This document shows positions 54,917 to 63,724 of a stretch of DNA of 64,000 nucleotides, piece after piece. The translations under genes were made by a program, and so were the position numbers. The DNA comes from Kutzneria viridogrisea. GTDB lineage: Bacteria; Actinomycetota; Actinomycetes; Mycobacteriales; Pseudonocardiaceae. The notes beneath the pieces are model-generated. The model was not told the origin of the DNA and did not search any database. It worked only from the letters and a program-made list of their open reading frames with translations. The stretch is from assembly GCA_014138725.1 (NCBI GenBank), contig JACJID010000009.1, forward strand, positions 248,001-312,000. Reading direction: 5' to 3'. Each line of letters opens with the position of its first letter. Positions within the stretch are counted from its first letter, which is position 1.

Positions 54917-56451
54917 CGGGTCGGCCCGCCCGTGCGACCGCCGCCACCCGTGCCGCCACCGCCGCCGAAGCCGCCGCGGGCGCCGCCGCCGGTCAGCCCC
55001 CGGTTGGAGGTGGCGGTCGGCAGTTCCTGGCCCAGGTCGGCGAGCACCACCTGGTCACCGGCCTGGAGTCCCCCGGTGACCTGGGTCAGCGCCGAACCGG
55101 TCACGCCCAGTGTGACCCGGACCTGGCCGGTCTGTCCGTCGACCAGCTTGGTGACGAAGCTGAAACCGCCGACCGAGTGCACGGCTGAGGTCGGCACGGC
55201 GACAGCGGCCTGCGCCGAGCCGAGCGTGATCGACACGGTGGCGGTGGCCCCGGCGAACAGGGACTGCCCGGTGCCCTCCAGCGAGATGGTCACCGGATAG
55301 CTGGGCGCACCGCCCGAGGTGGTGCTGGACAGCGCGCCGACCGAGGTCACCTTGCCCCTGATCGGGCTGCTCGCGCCGTCCGGGGTGATGCTGGCCTGCT
55401 GACCGGGCTTGACCTTGCCGACCTGCGTGTCGTTGACGGCCGTGGTGACCTGGGACGCGCCCGCGCCGAGCACCACTACGTGCGCCTGCGCGGAGGACTG
55501 CCCGGCGACCAGGCTCACCTGTGCGACCGTGCCGTCGATCGGGCTGACCAGGTCGGCCGCGGCCAGGTTCTGCCGCGCGGCGGCCAACTGCGCGCTGGCC
55601 GCGTCCAAGGAGGCCTGGTCGGCGGCGATCTGCTCGGCACTGGCCGGTCCCTGCGACTGGCCACCGGAACGGCCCGCGTTACCGGAACTCGTGCTCGCGG
55701 GGGTGTTCACCGCGCTGACGGCCTTGCCAAGGGCCTGGGACAGCTTGGTCTCGGCATCGGCCAGTGCGCGCTCGTCGGTGGCCGTCTTCGTCTGGGCGTC
55801 GAGCACCTGCTGCAACAGGGCCGAGCAGTCGTTGACCTGGCTCTGCTCGGGTGGTGCGTGCTGGTCACCCAGCGCGGAGACCACCGTCGGGCAGGAGGCT
55901 TTGGACTGCTTCACCGCGGCGCTGACCAGGGTCAGGTCGGCGTCCACCTGCTGCTGGGCCTTGCGCACCGCGTCCTGGCTGTCGCCGAGCCCTTTGACCA
56001 TTGTGGACAGTGCGCTGCTGGACGAGGACTTCGGCGCGGTGCTGGCAACCGTGGTCTGGCTGTTCTGGTCGGTGGCGAGCTTGGCCTGCGCAGTGGCCAC
56101 AGTGGACTGTGCCGAGCTGACCTGACCGGCGAGCGTGGTCGTGTTCAGCTGGGCCAGCAACTGCCCGGCCGTCACCTTCTGCCCCACGGCGACGGCCACC
56201 GAGGCGACCTGACCGGCGACCGGGAAGCCGACCGTGGCCTGGGAAACCGGCTGGATCGTGCCGGTGGCCTGCAAGGTGTCCGTGACGGTCGCCGGTGCCG
56301 CCGCCACGCTCCGGTAGCTCGGCGAGCTGGGCTGCGTCGAGGCCCACGCGACCGCGGCGCCCGCCACGAGCAGCACCGCGACTCCGCCGACGACGAGTTT
56401 GGGGCCGCGCAGCCAGCGGCGGTTCTTGCGCTCAGCCACCGTTGCCCCCAT
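54913..56451 (-). CDS. Efflux periplasmic-adaptor-type protein (second adaptor)
   Basis: 512 residues from ATG 56451, overlapping the upstream lipoprotein gene by 20 nt. N-terminal membrane helix (about 15-40), split biotinyl-lipoyl domain (TVGFPVAGQVASVAVAVGQKV ... DLVSPIDGTVAQVSLVAGQ), a long Ala/Gln-rich coiled coil (about 110-310), beta-barrel and membrane-proximal domains, and a Gly-rich tail. MacA/HlyD family. It is longer than usual because of an extended coiled coil containing two Cys (SCPTVV, NDCSALL). Confidence 0.88.
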   Translation of the reverse strand: MGATVAERKNRRWLRGPKLVVGGVAVLLVAGAAVAWASTQPSSPSYRSVAAAPATVTDTLQATGTIQPVSQATVGFPVAGQVASVAVAVGQKVTAGQLLAQLNTTTLAGQVSSAQSTVATAQAKLATDQNSQTTVASTAPKSSSSSALSTMVKGLGDSQDAVRKAQQQVDADLTLVSAAVKQSKASCPTVVSALGDQHAPPEQSQVNDCSALLQQVLDAQTKTATDERALADAETKLSQALGKAVSAVNTPASTSSGNAGRSGGQSQGPASAEQIAADQASLDAASAQLAAARQNLAAADLVSPIDGTVAQVSLVAGQSSAQAHVVVLGAGASQVTTAVNDTQVGKVKPGQQASITPDGASSPIRGKVTSVGALSSTTSGGAPSYPVTISLEGTGQSLFAGATATVSITLGSAQAAVAVPTSAVHSVGGFSFVTKLVDGQTGQVRVTLGVTGSALTQVTGGLQAGDQVVLADLGQELPTATSNRGLTGGGARGGFGGGGGTGGGGRTGGPTR

Positions 56452-57247
56452 TGCCACCGCGGCGCCCGCCCTGACCGAACCCGGCGTTGCACCCGTTCGG
56501 CCCCGGCTTGCTGACAGTGATCGACTTCGCGGTGATCGCCCCCGTGTCGTCGGCGGTGCCGAAGGCGGCCACGCAGACCCCGACGACCACGGCGCTGGAG
56601 TTGGCGCTGACCGTCTTGGTGAAGGTCGTCGCGGAGTCCACCGTCACCGCGGTGTCCACGGCGGGGCCGCCTGCCGGGCTCGTGCCGTGCGTGGTGAACC
56701 CGTTGGCGGACACCGCGCTGACCGTGCCGAACGCGCGGCCTGCCGCCGAGGGCGAGGCGCTGCCGCTGGGCCTGGGCTGGCGGCTCGGGTCGGGGGTCCG
56801 GCTCGGGTTCGGCGTGCGGCTCGCACCGCCGTTGCCCGGGACCCGGCAGCCGCTCGTACCAGCCTGGGTGATCGTGACCGACTTGGCCGTCAGCGGCTGG
56901 CCCGCGACGGCAGGACCCGTACCGGTGACCTCCACGCAGGAACCGGCGGTGACGTCCCGCAACGCGCCGGACACGGTCTCGGTGAACGTGGTGCTGTCGC
57001 TGAAGGTCACCGCTACCTGGCCGTTCTGCGGGTTCTGCACCTGGGCGGTGGACCCGGTGACGGCGGCGACCGTGCCGAAGGCCCCGGGCCGGGTGCCGCC
57101 CTGCCCCGGCCCGCGCGAGGAGCTGGGTGCCTGGGTGCCGCCGGAGGGCGTGGCCGACGAGCCGCCACCGCAGGCGGCGAGGGTGACGGAGAGCGCGCCC
57201 GCGACCAGCACCAGGCCGGACCGTCGTGCTGCGGGGTGAAGGGACAT
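56432..57247 (-). CDS. DUF5666-type lipoprotein
   Basis: 271 residues from ATG 57247 (GGAG 7 nt upstream). Lipobox LAAC within LVLVAGALSVTLAAC. Two DUF5666-like repeats (GAFGTVAAVTGSTAQVQ...; RAFGTVSAVSANGFTTH...), each with one Cys pair region (GSCVEVTG/SGCRVP and GVCVAAFG/NGCNAG), joined by a Pro/Ser linker, and a Gly/Asn-rich end. Exposed on the outer face of the membrane; function unknown. Confidence 0.85.
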   Translation of the reverse strand: MSLHPAARRSGLVLVAGALSVTLAACGGGSSATPSGGTQAPSSSRGPGQGGTRPGAFGTVAAVTGSTAQVQNPQNGQVAVTFSDSTTFTETVSGALRDVTAGSCVEVTGTGPAVAGQPLTAKSVTITQAGTSGCRVPGNGGASRTPNPSRTPDPSRQPRPSGSASPSAAGRAFGTVSAVSANGFTTHGTSPAGGPAVDTAVTVDSATTFTKTVSANSSAVVVGVCVAAFGTADDTGAITAKSITVSKPGPNGCNAGFGQGGRRGGNGGNGG

Positions 57248-57261
57248 CGGTGGGCTCCAGG

Positions 57262-58491
57262 TCATTCGCTGCGGAGGGCGTCGATGGGCGCCAGCCGGGC
57301 CGCCCTGCTGGCCGGGTAGACGCCGAAGGCGAGCCCGATCGCGATCGAGGTGAGGATCGCGGCCGCGGTGGCCGTCGGGGAGATCGTGATGGTGCTGGAG
57401 ATCAGCTGCGGCAGGGTGAGCGCGCCGATCACGCCCAGCGCCGCGCCGAGCAGTCCACCGGCCAGCCCCAGCACGGAGGCCTCGACCAGGAACTGCCTGC
57501 GGATCACCACCGGGCTCGCGCCCAAGGCCTTGCGCAGCCCGATTTCGCGGATCCGCTCGGTGACCGACACCAGCATGATGTTCATGACCCCGATGCCGCC
57601 AACCAGCAGCGACAGCGCGGCCACGCCACCGAGCAGGATCGTCAGCGTCTTGCTCACCGAGGTCGCCGTGCTCAGCAGGGACTGCTGGCTGGCGATGGTG
57701 AAGTCGGCGGCGGCCGGGTCCGTGACGTGGTGCAGGTTGAGCAGCAGCTGGTTGGCCTCCTGGTACGCCGCGGACAGCGTGTCCGAGGAGGTGGCCTCCA
57801 GGTAGATCGACTGCACCGAGGTGCGCGTGCTGCCGCCGAAGAGCCGGTCGGCGGCGGTGCTGATCGGCACCACGGCCTGGTCGTCCTCGTTCTGCGCGGC
57901 CGAGTTGCCCGCCGAGGCGAGCACGCCGACCACGGTGAACGGGGTGCTGCCGATCGCCACGGTCCTGCCGACCGGATCGGCGCCACCGAACAGCTCCTGC
58001 GCGGTGGTAGCGGCGAGCACCGTCACCGCGGCGTCGCTCGTGAGGTCCTGCTCGGTGAGGAACCGGCCCTCCGACAGGGTTCGCGCGCGCACCGACTGCC
58101 AGGCGGGCGTGGTGCCGACCACCGAGGTGGTCCAGTTCGTGGAGCCCGCGGTCAGCGCGGTGGACCGGCTCGTCGTCGGTGCGACGGCGGCGATGTCCGG
58201 CGCCGCGACCTTCGAGGACAGCGCGGTCGCGTCGCTCACGGTCAGCGCCGAGGAGGAGCCCTGGCCGCCGCGCACACCACCGGTCGTGGTGCTGCCCGGT
58301 GAGACCACGAGCAGGTTGGTGCCCAGGGAGTTGATCGCGCTGGCCACCTGCTGCTGCGCACCCTCGCCGAGCCCGACCGTGAGGATCACCGCCGCGATGC
58401 CGATCAGGATGCCCAGCATGGTCAGACCCGAGCGCAATCGATGCGATCGTATCGCATCGAAGCTGGTGCGCAGGGTTTCCATCCAGCTCAT
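57262..58491 (-). CDS. ABC transporter permease, MacB/FtsX type
   Basis: 409 residues. One N-terminal helix (LRSGLTMLGILIGIAAVILTVG), a large MacB periplasmic core domain (about 45-270) and three C-terminal FtsX helices (ILLGGVAALSLLVGGIGVMNIMLVSVTERIREIGLRKALGA). This mechanotransmission permease works with the ATPase and adaptors. Its ATG overlaps the ATPase stop (ATGA). Confidence 0.94.
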   Translation of the reverse strand: MSWMETLRTSFDAIRSHRLRSGLTMLGILIGIAAVILTVGLGEGAQQQVASAINSLGTNLLVVSPGSTTTGGVRGGQGSSSALTVSDATALSSKVAAPDIAAVAPTTSRSTALTAGSTNWTTSVVGTTPAWQSVRARTLSEGRFLTEQDLTSDAAVTVLAATTAQELFGGADPVGRTVAIGSTPFTVVGVLASAGNSAAQNEDDQAVVPISTAADRLFGGSTRTSVQSIYLEATSSDTLSAAYQEANQLLLNLHHVTDPAAADFTIASQQSLLSTATSVSKTLTILLGGVAALSLLVGGIGVMNIMLVSVTERIREIGLRKALGASPVVIRRQFLVEASVLGLAGGLLGAALGVIGALTLPQLISSTITISPTATAAAILTSIAIGLAFGVYPASRAARLAPIDALRSE

Positions 58492-59234
58492 GCGAACACC
58501 CCGCCCGTCCGCCTGGCGTCAGAGGAGATCAGGCCGTCGTGCAGCCGCACGGTGCGCTCGGCGTGTTCGGCGACGTCCTCCTCGTGCGTGATCAGCACGA
58601 TGGTGTGGCCTGCTGCGTGCAGGTCGGCGAAGACGCTGAGCACGTCTGCGGTGGACTTGGAGTCCAGCGCCCCGGTCGGCTCGTCAGCGAGGATCAGCGC
58701 GGGCTTGTTCACCAGCGCGCGGGCCAGCGCCACGCGGGACTGCTGCCCGCCGGACAGTTCCGTGGGCTTGTGCTCGACCCGGTCGCCGAGGCCGACCCGC
58801 GCCAGCACCTCGAGCGCGCGCTGCTTGCGCTCCGCCTTGGCGACACCCGCGTAGCACAGCGGCAGCTCCACGTTGCGCCACGCCGTGAGCGAGGGCAGCA
58901 GGTTGAACTGCTGGAACACGAAGCCGATCCGCCTGTTGCGGATGACCGCGAGCTCGGCCTCGGTCAGACCGCTGACGTCCTCCCCCGCCAACAGGTACGT
59001 GCCGGTGGTGGCCACGTCCAGGCAGCCCAGGATGTGCATCAGCGTGGACTTGCCGGAGCCGGAGGGCCCCATGATCGCCACGTACTCGCCCTGCTCGATG
59101 CGCAACGTGATGCCGCGCAACGCCTCCACCTCCAGCGCACCGGTCTTGTAGACCTTGCGCACCTCGGAGATGTCGATCACCGGCCCGGCCGTGTCACCGG
59201 CCGTCGGCAGTGGTGCGGTCATGTCCAGGGTCAT
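58488..59234 (-). CDS. ABC transporter ATP-binding protein, MacB/LolD type
   Basis: 248 residues. Walker A GPSGSGKST at 56-64, Q-loop VFQQFNLLPSLTAWRN, signature LSGGQQSRVALARAL, Walker B LILADEPTGALD, and H-loop ITHEEDVAEHAER. It powers the permease downstream. Starts 3 nt after the first adaptor gene. Confidence 0.95.
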   Translation of the reverse strand: MTLDMTAPLPTAGDTAGPVIDISEVRKVYKTGALEVEALRGITLRIEQGEYVAIMGPSGSGKSTLMHILGCLDVATTGTYLLAGEDVSGLTEAELAVIRNRRIGFVFQQFNLLPSLTAWRNVELPLCYAGVAKAERKQRALEVLARVGLGDRVEHKPTELSGGQQSRVALARALVNKPALILADEPTGALDSKSTADVLSVFADLHAAGHTIVLITHEEDVAEHAERTVRLHDGLISSDARRTGGVFA

Positions 59235-59237
59235 GGC

Positions 59238-60557
59238 TCAGCCGCCCGTCCCGCCGCGGGTGACCCCGCCGCCACCGAAGCCGCCGCCGAACCCGCCACC
59301 GCCCGTGCCGCTGGTACCGCCCGTGCCGCCGCCGAAGCCGCCGGTCCGCCCGCCCCCGGTACCGGTGCCACCCGTGCCGCCGCCTCGCGTGCCGCCACCG
59401 GTACCGGTACCGCCTGTGCCGCCGCGGGTACCGCCCGCCACGCCGGGCTCCACCACCTGGTCGCCCTCGGACAGCCCGCTCAGGATCTGGGTCTGCCCGC
59501 CCTGCACCATGCCGGTGGTCACCTCGCGCTCCACCTGCTTGCCGTCCACCTCCTGGTAGACCGCCGACTTGCCGTTGCTGTAGTGGATCGCCGCCGAGGG
59601 CACGACCAGTGCGTCGCTGATCTGCTTCACCGTGATCGCCACGGTGGCGCTGGCACCCGGGTGCAGACCGGTCGGGCTGCCGGTCACCGCGATGGTCACC
59701 GGGTAGCTGGGCACCGAGGCCGAGCTGCTGGCGAGCAGGGCCACCGAGGTCACCGTGCCGTACACCGGGGTGGTGCTGCTGTTCGGCGTGATCGTGGCCT
59801 GCTCGCCGACCTTGAGCAGGCCGACCTGCGTGTCGTCCACGCTGGCGTTGACCACGTAGGAGCCGTTGGAGATCACCACGACCTGCGCGCTGCTGGCGGA
59901 ACTGGACGAGGTGCTCGACGAACCGCCCGACCCCGTGCCGCCACCGCCACTACCGGAGCCGCCTGTGCCGCCGCCGGAACCCGAGTTGGCGGAGCCCGAG
60001 GAACCGGACACCTGCTGGCCGACGGTGAGGGAGACCGAGGCGACCGTGCCGGTGATGGGTGAGGTCAGCGTGGCCTGGCCGAGCGCGTTCTGCGCGCTGG
60101 TGAGCTGGTTCTGCGCCGCCGTGAGCGCCGCCTGATCGGCGTTGACCTGGGCGGCGGAGGCCCCCGAGGACTGGTCGGAGCTCAGCCTCGACTGGTCGGC
60201 GGACACGGTGGCCTGTGCCTCGGCGACGCTGGCCGCCAGCGCGGCCGAGTTGACCGTGGCCAGCGCCTGGCCCTGGGTCACCTGCTGGCCCGCCGTCACG
60301 TTGACGGCCGTGACCTGACCGGACACCCCGAAGTTCAGGTTCTCCAGCTGAGCGGGCTGGATCGTGCCCGAGGAGGACACGGTCTGCTTGAGCGTGGTCG
60401 TGGAGGCGGTGGCGAAGCGGGTGGCCGGGGCGGCGGCGGGGCGGGTGACCGCCCAGGCCGTGGCGCCCCCGGCGATGACCACGACGGCCACCGCCAGGAT
60501 GATCACCCGCCGTCTGGTGAACCGCAGTCGGATTCTCGACAGCACGAAGTCCCTCAT
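59238..60557 (-). CDS. Efflux periplasmic-adaptor-type protein (first adaptor)
   Basis: 439 residues. N-terminal membrane helix (about 15-35, VIILAVAVVVIAGGATAWAV), lipoyl half-motifs (NLNFGVSGQVTAVNVTAGQQV ; TLTSPITGTVASVSLTVGQQV), a short coiled coil, a Ser/Gly-rich insertion, a beta-barrel domain and a very Gly/Thr-rich C-terminal tail of about 65 residues. First gene of the eight-gene exporter operon. Confidence 0.88.
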   Translation of the reverse strand: MRDFVLSRIRLRFTRRRVIILAVAVVVIAGGATAWAVTRPAAAPATRFATASTTTLKQTVSSSGTIQPAQLENLNFGVSGQVTAVNVTAGQQVTQGQALATVNSAALAASVAEAQATVSADQSRLSSDQSSGASAAQVNADQAALTAAQNQLTSAQNALGQATLTSPITGTVASVSLTVGQQVSGSSGSANSGSGGGTGGSGSGGGGTGSGGSSSTSSSSASSAQVVVISNGSYVVNASVDDTQVGLLKVGEQATITPNSSTTPVYGTVTSVALLASSSASVPSYPVTIAVTGSPTGLHPGASATVAITVKQISDALVVPSAAIHYSNGKSAVYQEVDGKQVEREVTTGMVQGGQTQILSGLSEGDQVVEPGVAGGTRGGTGGTGTGGGTRGGGTGGTGTGGGRTGGFGGGTGGTSGTGGGGFGGGFGGGGVTRGGTGG

Positions 60558-60829
60558 TCTTCTCCCACCGTCACCTGACGAGCGCGACGGACCCGGCAGA
60601 CATCCTCGTCACGCCACGCAGGATTTCCCTGAGAGAACGCTGTCGATCGCCTGTCAACTACGACAGCAATCCTCGCAGGAGGGTGCGCGGTTGATACCCC
60701 ACGATCTTTCGCGAACAGCCTGTCGCGGCTCTGGCAGAAACCTGTGAGTTCGCTGGCTCTCAGCGAGCGGGGTGCCCGAGTTGTGAGGATTCGGCGGGAG
60801 AAAGGAGGAACAGTGTCCGACTGAACGGA

Positions 60830-61150
60830 TCAGGCCGGCGGCAACTCCACGGTTCGGACCAATGGCAGTGCCTGCCGGTCCTTGGTGCGCAGCGCGAGCA
60901 GGAGCTGGCGGATCGCCCCCAGCAATAGCAGCCCGGCGAGCGTGGCTATCCCAATGGAACCGGCGACCCAACTCCCGATGAACCGGGTGGAAACCAATTC
61001 GGGGTGCGAATCGTTCTTGGGAACCACCATGGTGATGACCCCGCGGTTCCAGCACCACACCGCCGCGAACACCAGCAGCACCGCGACCAGCACTTCGACG
61101 GCGGCGACCGCGGCACGCCACGGCTGGTTCAACCGGGTTCCTCTGCTCAC
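60830..61150 (-). CDS. Small two-helix membrane protein
   Basis: 106 residues from GTG 61150. Two membrane helices (AAVEVLVAVLLVFAAVWCW and WVAGSIGIATLAGLLLLGAIRQLLLAL) with a short extracytoplasmic loop. Not recognised. It stands alone, co-directional with the exporter operon, from which it is separated by a 272-bp gap with no visible gene. Confidence 0.65.
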   Translation of the reverse strand: MSRGTRLNQPWRAAVAAVEVLVAVLLVFAAVWCWNRGVITMVVPKNDSHPELVSTRFIGSWVAGSIGIATLAGLLLLGAIRQLLLALRTKDRQALPLVRTVELPPA

Positions 61151-61434
61151 GCCCGAAAGCGTCTCACGTCCGCGCGCGCCGTGCCCCTCGCACACGCCCC
61201 ACCTCAGCCGATCACCTGTGACGCGATCGTGCCGCGCAGCTCGTGGGCGGCCGCCGACGGGCTGCGCCACGTGCTCACAGCGCTGCTCAGCTTGCATACG
61301 GCCGGCGAGCTGAGTGCGATCGCACGTCGATCCAGGAAGGGTGCCGCCGTCGAGCTAGGCGGCAGCATTGCTCATGCGCAGCCACCGACGAGCCAGGCGG
61401 CAGCGCTGCTCATGCGCAGCAGCCGTCCAGCTAG

Positions 61435-62409
61435 ACGAGTAAGTCCTAAGTCCGGGCGGTGGCTGAAGACGGACGAAGGGTGTTCAAGATCAGTTTGTGA
61501 GGACCGACCTGAACACCCTTCTGACCGCACTCTACGTCAAGATCGATGACCACCTCGGCAGGCCCGCCCGGACCGGACGCCCGCCCAAGCTGACTGACGC
61601 CGAACTACTCACTCTGGCCGTGGCCCAGGCTCTGCTCGGCATCCGCTCCGAGGCCCGCTGGCTCCGGTTCCTGCCCCGCCACCTGCCCGGCGCTTTCCCG
61701 TATCTGCCCCAGCAGTCCGGCTACAACAAGCGGCTGCGCACCGCCGTCCCGCTGCTCAAACGGATCATCCGGCTGCTGGCCCTGGACACCGACCTGTGGA
61801 CCGACGCGACCTGGATTGTCGACTCCACCCCGGTCGAGTGCGGCCGCTCCCGCGAGACCACCAAACGCTCCGAACTCGCCGGCTGGGCAGGCTACGGCTA
61901 CTGCTCCAGCCACTCGCGGTTCTTCTGGGGACTGCGCCTACACCTGATCTGCACCCCGGCAGGACTCCCCATCACCTGGGCGCTGGCGCATCCGAAGCTC
62001 GACGAACGCCAGGTGCTGATGGCGATCCTGGACCACGACCCCACCGTGCTGGCCGACCGACCCGGTCTGCTGATCATCGCGGACAAGGGCTACGTCTCCC
62101 GCGAGCTGGACGCCTACCTGGCCGAGCGCGGGGTGCGGCTGTTGCGCCCGTCGTATCGCAACCGCACTCCGCATCCGGCCCAGCACCTGCTCAAACCCGT
62201 CCGGCAGTTGATCGAGTCGGTCAACGACAGCCTCAAAGGTCAGCTCGACCTGGAGTTGCATGGCGGCCGCACCATCGACGGCGTGACCGCGCGCATCGCC
62301 CAACGCCTGCTCGCACTGACCGCTGCGATCTGGCACAACCGGGCCACCGGCCAGCCCGTCACCCGATCCCTGATCGCCTACGACCACTGATCAGTTAGGA
62401 CTTACTCGT
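61435..62409 (+). mobile_element. Insertion sequence, IS982/IS5-like, complete
   Basis: 975 bp with perfect 15-bp terminal inverted repeats ACGAGTAAGTCCTAA (61435-61449 and 62395-62409) and flanking CTAG on both sides (61431-61434, 62410-62413), the likely target duplication. Removing the element and one CTAG restores a perfect 38-bp tandem unit, which proves the ends and the direction of events. Confidence 0.92.
61497..62390 (+). CDS. DDE transposase, IS982-like family
   Basis: 297 residues, intact. Candidate catalytic triad: Asp in WIVDSTPVECGRS, Asp in LLIIADKGYVSREL and Glu in RQLIESVNDSLKGQ. KLTDAELLTLAVAQALLG at the N-terminus and GYGYCSSHSRFFWGLRLHL are typical of actinobacterial transposases annotated as IS982. 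GTG start. No frameshift or stop is seen, so the element may still be active. Confidence 0.9.
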   Translation: MRTDLNTLLTALYVKIDDHLGRPARTGRPPKLTDAELLTLAVAQALLGIRSEARWLRFLPRHLPGAFPYLPQQSGYNKRLRTAVPLLKRIIRLLALDTDLWTDATWIVDSTPVECGRSRETTKRSELAGWAGYGYCSSHSRFFWGLRLHLICTPAGLPITWALAHPKLDERQVLMAILDHDPTVLADRPGLLIIADKGYVSRELDAYLAERGVRLLRPSYRNRTPHPAQHLLKPVRQLIESVNDSLKGQLDLELHGGRTIDGVTARIAQRLLALTAAIWHNRATGQPVTRSLIAYDH

Positions 62410-62517
62410 CTAGGCGGCGGCGTTGCTCGTGGGCCACAGCCGTCCAGCTAGGCGGCGGCGTTGCTCATGCGCAGCCACTGACGAGCTATGCGGCAGCGCT
62501 ACTCGTGCGCCACAGCA

Positions 62518-62916
62518 GACGAGACCGGCTGCGGCCCCCTCGAACCTCGCGGAGCGTGCTGCCAATACCCGCTCGTCGAGCTGTGCGGCCGCATTCCTGC
62601 TGGGACGTGCGCGGCGAGCATGCACCCAACTGCTCCGGACGGCCGCATGAAGGAATCGTCAGTTTTCCGGACGTGCGACAGGCGCACAAATGAGCAATAC
62701 CAATTCTGCTACTGGTCGATCACGCTGCGCTACTGCCAGGCTGCCCGCACAGTTCTCGGTGGGCACCACCGAGCAGATGCGCGAATACTCTGGAAATCGC
62801 GACTCGGAGGTCGTGTGCGAGGCGGGGTAGCCCCCGGAAACCAAATGTCCGGCCCGCCCACTCCGCCATGTCAGGCGAGGCAGCCGGGTCATGCTCTGCC
62901 CGTGACCGGTCCCGGG
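62518..62916. other. Intergenic DNA after the repeat array
   Basis: About 400 bp with no credible gene and visibly lower GC than the surroundings in places. It lies where the missing C-terminal half of the ketosynthase would be expected, but I can find no ketosynthase-like residues in any minus-strand frame. Confidence 0.5.
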
Positions 62917-63450
62917 TCAGCCGATACGGGCCAGTCCCCTGGCGTCCCGGCGCGAATGGCCACGGGAAATCCGCAACGGGTCGAAGTGCTCGTCGCAGGC
63001 CACCGCCATGGACAACCGCGAGGAGGGAATCCTCCTGGTGCGCAAAGGTTCCATTGCCTGCGGACCGTGCTCGACCGTGACGGCCGTCAACTGGCCCAGG
63101 TCGTGGGACTCACCGTCGGTGGTGCCGACGCAGACCTGGCAGCGGGCGCCGGACAGGTCCTGCTCGGTGAGTCCGGCATCGGCCATGGCCATCCGGCCCG
63201 CAGCTGCGGCGTACTGGCTGGCCCGGCCCCACTGCGGCACCGACAGCCTGCGCAGCCAGCGCTCAGGCTCGAACTCGGGGACCTGGCAGCCGTTGGTGTG
63301 GGCGTAGCCGGTGGTGTCGAAGGCGGTGATCGGGCTGACTCCGCTGCGACCGGTACGCAGGCCCTCGGTGAACTCCACCGCCCCGGTGCCGATGCTGGAG
63401 ACCGCGCCGAGGCCGGTGACGACAACTCGCTTGTGTAGCAAGGTGTTCAT
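62917..63450 (-). pseudogene. Truncated beta-ketoacyl-ACP synthase
   Basis: 177 codons from ATG 63450. The N-terminus is a good ketosynthase (KRVVVTGLGAVSSIGTG, FTEGLRTGRSGVSPITAFD, AAGRMAMADAGL, VGTTDGESHDL), but resemblance stops near residue 148 and the frame ends at 177. The active-site Cys and both His of the full-length (about 400-residue) enzyme are missing. AGGAGA is directly upstream of the start. It is the third gene of an oxoamine synthase-ACP-KS set and is almost surely inactive. Confidence 0.8.
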
Positions 63451-63706
63451 GTCTCCTGTTACCAACCGGCTGTCTGGCCAGCACAGCGCGCACGCTGCGC
63501 AGGTCGGTCATTCCGTCCACTTCGGACTGATCGATGGAGATGCCGAACTCCTTCTCCAGCGCGGCGAGCACGCCGATCAGCGAGAGCGAGTCGGCTCCGT
63601 GGTCCGCCACGAACCGGTCGGTCTCGCCGAGCTCCTCGGGCTCGATCTCCAGGCGGTCGCAGACGATCTCGAGGATCCTGGCGTCGCGATCTTCGGTGAT
63701 CTGCAC
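63263..63706 (-). CDS. Acyl carrier protein, probably frameshifted at the C-terminus
   Basis: GTG 63706 begins an ACP of about 80 residues with the phosphopantetheine Ser in DHGADSLSLIGVL and the rest of a four-helix ACP (LEKEFGISIDQSEVDGMTDLRSVRAVLA). The frame does not stop there: it runs on for about 65 residues across the ketosynthase start in another frame. A single-base shift near 63470 would end it at TGGTAA (QTAGW), just before the ketosynthase RBS. The ACP domain is clear; the tail looks like a frameshift. Confidence 0.75.
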   Translation of the reverse strand: MQITEDRDARILEIVCDRLEIEPEELGETDRFVADHGADSLSLIGVLAALEKEFGISIDQSEVDGMTDLRSVRAVLARQPVGNRRHEHLATQASCRHRPRRGLQHRHRGGGVHRGPAYRSQRSQPDHRLRHHRLRPHQRLPGPRVRA

Positions 63707-63724
63707 GGGTTTCCCCAGTTCTGT

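Larger units (their letters stand above)
61349..62517. repeat. Five 38-bp tandem repeats interrupted by an IS
   Basis: Units at 61349-61386, 61387-61424, 61425-61434 plus 62414-62441 (split by the IS), 62442-62479 and 62480-62517, each exactly 38 bp once the IS and one CTAG are removed. The consensus begins GTCGAGCTAGGCGGCAGC and ends with TGCTCATGCGCAGCC. A degenerate half-copy is seen near 62575. The unit is not a multiple of 3, so it is not coding. Confidence 0.9.

Noticed and set aside
58436-58462. Recombination or att site in the permease gene
   Set aside because: The dyad is inside an intact, conserved coding region with no direct repeat partner or integrase.
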